This document shows positions 16,082 to 20,364 of a stretch of DNA of 20,364 nt, one piece after another. This DNA is from Gracilaria caudata (taxonomy: Eukaryota > Rhodophyta > Florideophyceae > Gracilariales > Gracilariaceae). Position numbers and translations under genes: made by a program. Where the stretch lies: NCBI GenBank assembly GCA_030374735.1, contig JASCIV010000428.1, positions 1-20,364 on the forward strand, written 5' to 3'. The notes beneath the pieces are model-generated. The model had not been told where the DNA came from. It was given only the letters and a program-made list of their open reading frames with translations, and did no database searches. Numbering within the stretch: the stretch's first letter is position 1; each line of letters opens with the position of its first letter.

Positions 16082-17311
16082 ACTGTGGTGAGAGGTTCAA
16101 CTCTCATAAGCCTTCGACTCCATGCCGGCGAGTGCGCGCATTATGCGGTAGCTTGAGAAGTAGTACTTAAAATGTAAAAGCAGCCTCATATACAACCTCC
16201 ATGGAAAGTATAAACTTGCCGCCCCCCCTAAAGTACGGCTTCCCCTGTCGTCGTCTCATGCTTGGCACTATCCGTTCGTGTGCGGCACTGAAACGCAGAA
16301 AGCGGTTTGCGCATCGAAGACATGCGTGCTACGGCCACTATATATGACACTAGACCGCTCTCCATGTTGCAGGGCGCGACGTCATTGAGGTGGTACAATT
16401 GAGAAACGGTGCGGCAGCCCCCGTCTCAGACGCCTCGCTTGAGTTTTGAAGGAGAATGTTGAGCTGCCTCGACTTGAAAACGCTTCGGTTTGTGCTCGCA
16501 GTGTTCTTGATGTCAACCAATTGCGTGAGTGTCGCTGCTGCGAAGCCTGTCACCTACCATTATGGTGGCGCCGGCCCACTTTGACAAGCTCTCATCGGCA
16601 ACAAAAGATACCTTCGTAGATACTGTACAAGGGCAGGGGTTGGGATGAGGGTAATACAGTAGCGTTCGAACCATCACTTGGATCAAGCCGTTCTCCAGAG
16701 CACCCAGCAATGCTGGGCCAGCATGTGGCCCTCATGATGTACGAGTTGAAACGAAGCCCCCCGTTTCGAAAAAGTAAATGTACTACCAAGGGTACAGTAA
16801 CGGGGAGCGACAAATCGACGCACTGTGAGAACTGTCGCTGGACCCCCCCAGAACCTCATTGTTTTTGAAATGTTTTGGGGCTGATCCTCTCCTGCGCCGT
16901 AGCCCCGCCGCAGCACCTCTCCTCCCAATACTGTAGTGCCAAGTACGTAGATCCTATGTAGCTCGTGCTCCTATTGGTTAAAGCCCTTTGTGGTACGTCA
17001 CCGTCACCGTTTATGCCGTCGAAGCGTGACAGGAGCTGTTTTGCGCGCGCTTTACGCGCACAAAGCCTCTCATTCAAAATGACCACCCATCCGGTATCGC
17101 TTCATCGCAGTTCTCCCGAATACCCGATATCTCTTTCTTTGCAACGGCGCAACAACGCCATTGAAATCTCTGCATTGTACGGAATATATGTCATGATAAC
17201 ATTCAGCTCTAGGATTTCTGAACTCGCTCATGGCGCTATGCGGACTACATTGTAAGTACTCAGAAAACAAGTAACTTTCGAAAACAAGTCTTACTAACAC
17301 ATGTTTCTTTA
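16082..17311. other. Region between the coding-like remnant and the transposase gene
   Basis: About 1.2 kb on the 3' side of the transposase gene. Minus-strand frames of 60-80 codons occur (for example 16856-17086) but carry no motif I recognise and switch frames repeatedly. It contains a C7 run at about 16222 and TACCCTT-type elements at 16609-16618 and 16784-16795. If the transposase belongs to a mobile element with terminal inverted repeats, one end should lie here; I could not identify it. Confidence 0.4.
16784..16795 (-). promoter_or_regulatory. GTACCCTTGGTA element in gene-poor DNA
   Basis: TACCAAGGGTAC on the + strand is the reverse complement of the first 12 bases of the palindrome upstream of OSCP (11155-11166). 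A weaker relative, TACCTTCGTA, is at 16609-16618. No gene start is evident nearby, so this could mark an unrecognised promoter or show that the motif is simply a dispersed repeat. Confidence 0.3.
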
Positions 17312-20247
17312 TCAACTCATTTGTGGGTACTGATTATCTGGATTATCAACAATGTTCAATGCGCATTGTATAGCTTCAGCAGGCGTTGTGATTTGTACGC
17401 GACGATTTTGACGGGTTTTCTGCGGCTGTCTTCCCTCTACGTCTGTTCTTGGCGTGGGGCTTTGGTTGAGCCTTTGTCGCTTTCCGGAACCTCGTTCCAG
17501 AAAAGACCGTTTTCGCTTCCTGTCTTTTGACCCCAATCCAGCGTTAGGGTTATTCACAGTCAGAGAAGGCCGAATCTCCGTTTGTGAAGGAAGATCCGAA
17601 ATTGCTGCTAGAGTTGGAAGGTGTGTGTCGGGGCGTGTTGGATATCTACCGGCGTTCAACTGTCGAAGTCCTGATTCAAGGTACTGTTTCAAGCTACGAA
17701 TGCCAACATCTCCGTACGTCCCGGCGACTCTGTGCATTTGATCACACAAAGATTTGCAATCAGAGTAAGACACATACGAGGCGATCTCACTTCGCAGTTG
17801 CGTCGCTCTTTGTGTCAAAAGATCATCTACTGATGCGCGTTTTGTAGGAGCTCCAGTTCGGTTGAGATTATCTTTGTTCTGGCTCACATTTCGAAAATCC
17901 TCAGTGCCGACGGCTTGGGTGCGCTCCCGCATCGTCAGAATGTCACGTAGAGTCCAACGATGAGACGATCGGCTCCAGTAAGGATGCCACATATCTCCAA
18001 TATATATCTGGGTGGGAAGCACATCGGTAATGGAAGGCCAGCGATCTTTTAGATCGTTGAATACCACAAAGATTCGGGTTATATGTGAGCAGGGTATTCC
18101 ACAGGTGGTCATGTGTCGGCAACTACATCGTCCGGCGAGCTTGGCGGTCGTTTCCTGTCCTTTTTTGTAGATGTATACGTTGTACGTGCGGTTCTGTTCT
18201 GGGTGTTCTGAGTGGCCGTCCGCAAGAGAGCTAATAAGAGAGAAGAGAACGAGAGGCTCTTCGGAGGAGAGGTCGAGGTCATCGATGTCTACATCATAAT
18301 TCAACGGAGCATCTCTGGTTGGGAGGACCACGGCGTCTTGCACCTTATAATGAGCTGAGAAACGTACACTTTGCTGCAGAAAGTGTGTTATACTGTAGTT
18401 TGAGAAGCATTGGATAAGGTCACTTGCCGTGTCAACGGACAGAGGGAGACCACACGTAAGGAGTCGGTTGCGTAGAGCTGTGTGTGCAATTGAGGCTTTG
18501 TTGTTTCGCTCGTGCTTCAAACGGTGCGTTATAGATTCCATAGCTACTGGCACTTCGGAGAACGCGACGTCATTTTTGAGGATGTATTGGCGGTATCTTG
18601 AGTGCGAAGCTTCGCAATAGCCCGATCCCTGGAATAGAAATCGGTATGGAAGTTTGAGGTCCTTATAACAACGCACCAAGAAGGACGGATTGTCTCGGTA
18701 GAGGTACTTGTACCACTTTGGTAGTGTATCTCGGAAGCTGTAAAAGAACCTCTGTTCCAATTGCGTTCTGCGCTCTTGGAACTTGTCCACAGTACTAGTG
18801 CGGCGAAGTAGATGCAATCCCTTACCCATATCCGTCCCCAGATCCGGTCGCCCAATGCTCTTGCACCATCGTTCCACGTTAGGCCCTTGGTTTTGATTAA
18901 GGTGCCAATCGTCTAGAAAGATAGCCGAGGTGGGAAACACTTCCTGGACTGCAGCGATGAGGGCTGTGGATTGATCCACAGTGAAGGAACATGGCGATAT
19001 ACGCATGCACTCCTTGAACTTCTGAAGAACCCACACATAACTGGGAAATGCTTCGTTCCCGATATATCCCATAAAGTACGTAGTGAGATTACCATCGTTG
19101 TCCCGCCCATTTATGCTTATGAGCGGAATGTTGAATCGGTTTGCTATGGATTTGCAATCCAGAGATACTCCGGGAACAATTCCGAAACGCACGTAGTCAT
19201 TCTCCCAGTCCTCTAAGCTCCACGCGATATATTGTAGATCATTAGAGTGGTCGGTTCGACAATACACTCTATGCTTAGGATTTCGGGCGTGCATACTCAG
19301 TAGATTCTGATACAGTCGGAGGCATTCGTTATGTTTCGGATAACGAGCGTCAGATAAGTACTTCAGCCGTCGTCTGAACACCGTTCTATCCACCGTCACC
19401 CCGTACTTGTCCTCAATGAGTGTGAGCACCACGTTGTATTGAAGGTTCAGTTTGTTTCGCAGATAACTTGCTTCTCGTTCCATATCGGGAGATAATTTGC
19501 GTTGCAAAATGGTCTTCTCCGGGGAGTGGTTGTGGTATGCGTTGGAGAAGTTCGGGGTGAAGATGTAGTGCGGAGCTCCTGAGTCAGAAACTTGAACTCT
19601 ACGGACTTTGAGGCTATAGGGACACTTGAACCTCTCATCGCTCTTCAGCATACACTTCAGGTAGCCCCTGGTTAGAACCTTTTTATCCCCTTTCCTGACA
19701 TACTTCGAGTCTCTGATAGATAACCTGTAACCGAAGTATTCGGCGATATGCTGTAGATGGGACAGTACTTCCTGCTCCTCTGTCGCATCTAATTGCTGAA
19801 GATACGCAATGAACCCCCTTCTTACGCACTCCTCTGGGGGCAGTTCATCGTTTGACGTTGTACTATCGGTCTCCTCCGCGACACTACCGGGGGCTGCAAT
19901 GTTTTCTAAGGAAGGATCTGGGGATAAAACGCATGGCACATCACGAGGCTGTACATGTAGTGGTTAGATCAACAGAACAATTAAATGCGGAGTTGCATTG
20001 CATACTTCCTTACCTGCTCAGCTTTAGATTGCATCACGCTCTGTGTTATATCAATAACAGAGCTTCCATCGGAGATCTCCGTCGCGCCGGTCTGTTTCGC
20101 ACCAGATTCCGATACGGACTGCACACTACTCCCGTTACCAGATCCTCTGTCCCCATCGTCATCGATAATGACGACTGGGGTGTTTGAAACAGAGGGGAGT
20201 TTCGCAGGGTTCCGTGAGGGAGATCGAGGTAGAGAACGCGTACGCAT
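17312..20247 (-). CDS. Mutator-like (MULE) transposase with SWIM finger, two exons
   Basis: Exon 1 (20247-20014) and exon 2 (19948-17312) flank a 65-bp intron (19949-20013; CAG|GTAAGG donor, CTAAC branch, TGTACAG acceptor) and join in phase 0 to 956 residues without a stop. Exon 2 has no ATG of its own near its start, which supports the splice. Order: two SUMO-interaction-like motifs (VVIIDDD about 25-31, VIDIT 64-68); a FAR1/WRKY-GCM1-like zinc finger (Cys177, Cys187, His217, His219); the MULE RNase-H-like core with Asp342 (SLDCKSIANRF), Asp403 (FTVDQSTALIAAV) and Glu524 (GYCEASHSRYR); and a SWIM finger, Cys686, Cys688, Cys698, His700. Where MULE proteins usually have C-x-W-H the sequence is DDWH (424-427). 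The C terminus is basic. It is intact, so either a young autonomous element or a domesticated FAR1-like regulator. No terminal repeats were identified. Confidence 0.88.
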
Positions 20248-20271
20248 GAGCTCATCGTCTTTCCTGCTTTC

Positions 20272-20364
20272 CTAATCCTTCCATAGCCATTCCAACACGT
20301 TGGAGGTAGGACCTGGAAGCTTCTCCATGAAGTCTTCGTTGTCAGAATCCTTCTTTTCGGCGTT
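20272..20364 (-). CDS. Partial reading frame entering from the window edge
   Basis: From the window end the minus strand reads 30 codons (including NEDFMEKLPGPTSNVLEWLW) to a TAG at 20274-20272. The frame is the same as that of the transposase ATG at 20247, 27 bases further on. It could be the end of a neighbouring gene or an upstream exon of the transposase joined past the TAG. The composition looks coding, but the piece is too short to assign. Confidence 0.35.
   Translation of the reverse strand, partial: NAEKKDSDNEDFMEKLPGPTSNVLEWLWKD

Noticed and set aside
16086..16101. tRNA T-arm (GAGAGGTTCAACTCTC)
   Set aside because: The loop is one base short, and there is no A box, acceptor stem or anticodon arm around it.
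1..20364. CRISPR array, bacterial operon or phage-like defence system
   Set aside because: There are no regularly spaced repeats, the genes have spliceosomal introns, and the protein families are eukaryotic.

Overview
This is nuclear DNA of a eukaryote. It carries spliceosomal introns with GTAAGT- or GTACGT-type donors and CTAAC/CTGAC branch-like sequences, and genes for V-ATPase, mitochondrial ATP synthase, an ER BAP31-type protein and REV1. An RsmG-type rRNA methyltransferase with a presequence, a two-CXC TCX/LIN54 protein and an F-box/LRR protein fit a plastid-bearing lineage such as an alga. That placement is inference; nothing fixes the phylum. Introns are short (65-139 bp) and few, and genes lie close together over the first 13 kb.

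Layout. 1-648: no gene, two kinds of perfect palindrome. 649-1134 (+): BAP31-like ER membrane protein. 1270-2571 (-): CXC protein. 2572-3929: long GC-rich divergent promoter with an 18-base G run and a cluster of cell-cycle-type motifs. 3930-4519 (+): V-ATPase subunit F in three exons. 4780-7464 (-): REV1 translesion polymerase without a BRCT domain. 7465-8345: divergent promoter. 8346-9753 (+): F-box/leucine-rich-repeat protein in two exons. 9750-10560 (-): a probable hot-dog-fold (thioesterase-like) gene with several introns; its stop codon overlaps the F-box gene's stop. 11264-11917 (+): mitochondrial ATP synthase OSCP/delta. 12175-13116 (-): RsmG.

From 13.1 to 17.3 kb the character changes. 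There is no clear gene, only a chain of short coding-like frames interrupted by stops, pyrimidine-rich leader-like sequence, a GC-rich hairpin-forming island and microsatellite sequence. At 17312-20247 (-) lies an apparently intact Mutator-like (MULE) transposase gene, two exons, with a FAR1-like zinc finger, DDE catalytic residues, a SWIM finger and two SUMO-interaction-like motifs in the first exon.

The best leads are a recurrent GTACCCTT(C/G)GTAC element near the V-ATPase F, OSCP, RsmG and BAP31 genes, the TTTGAA/CCAAT/E2F-like cluster beside the CXC gene, the SIM-bearing transposase, and the overlapping convergent stop codons. I did not find a clearly new multi-gene system.
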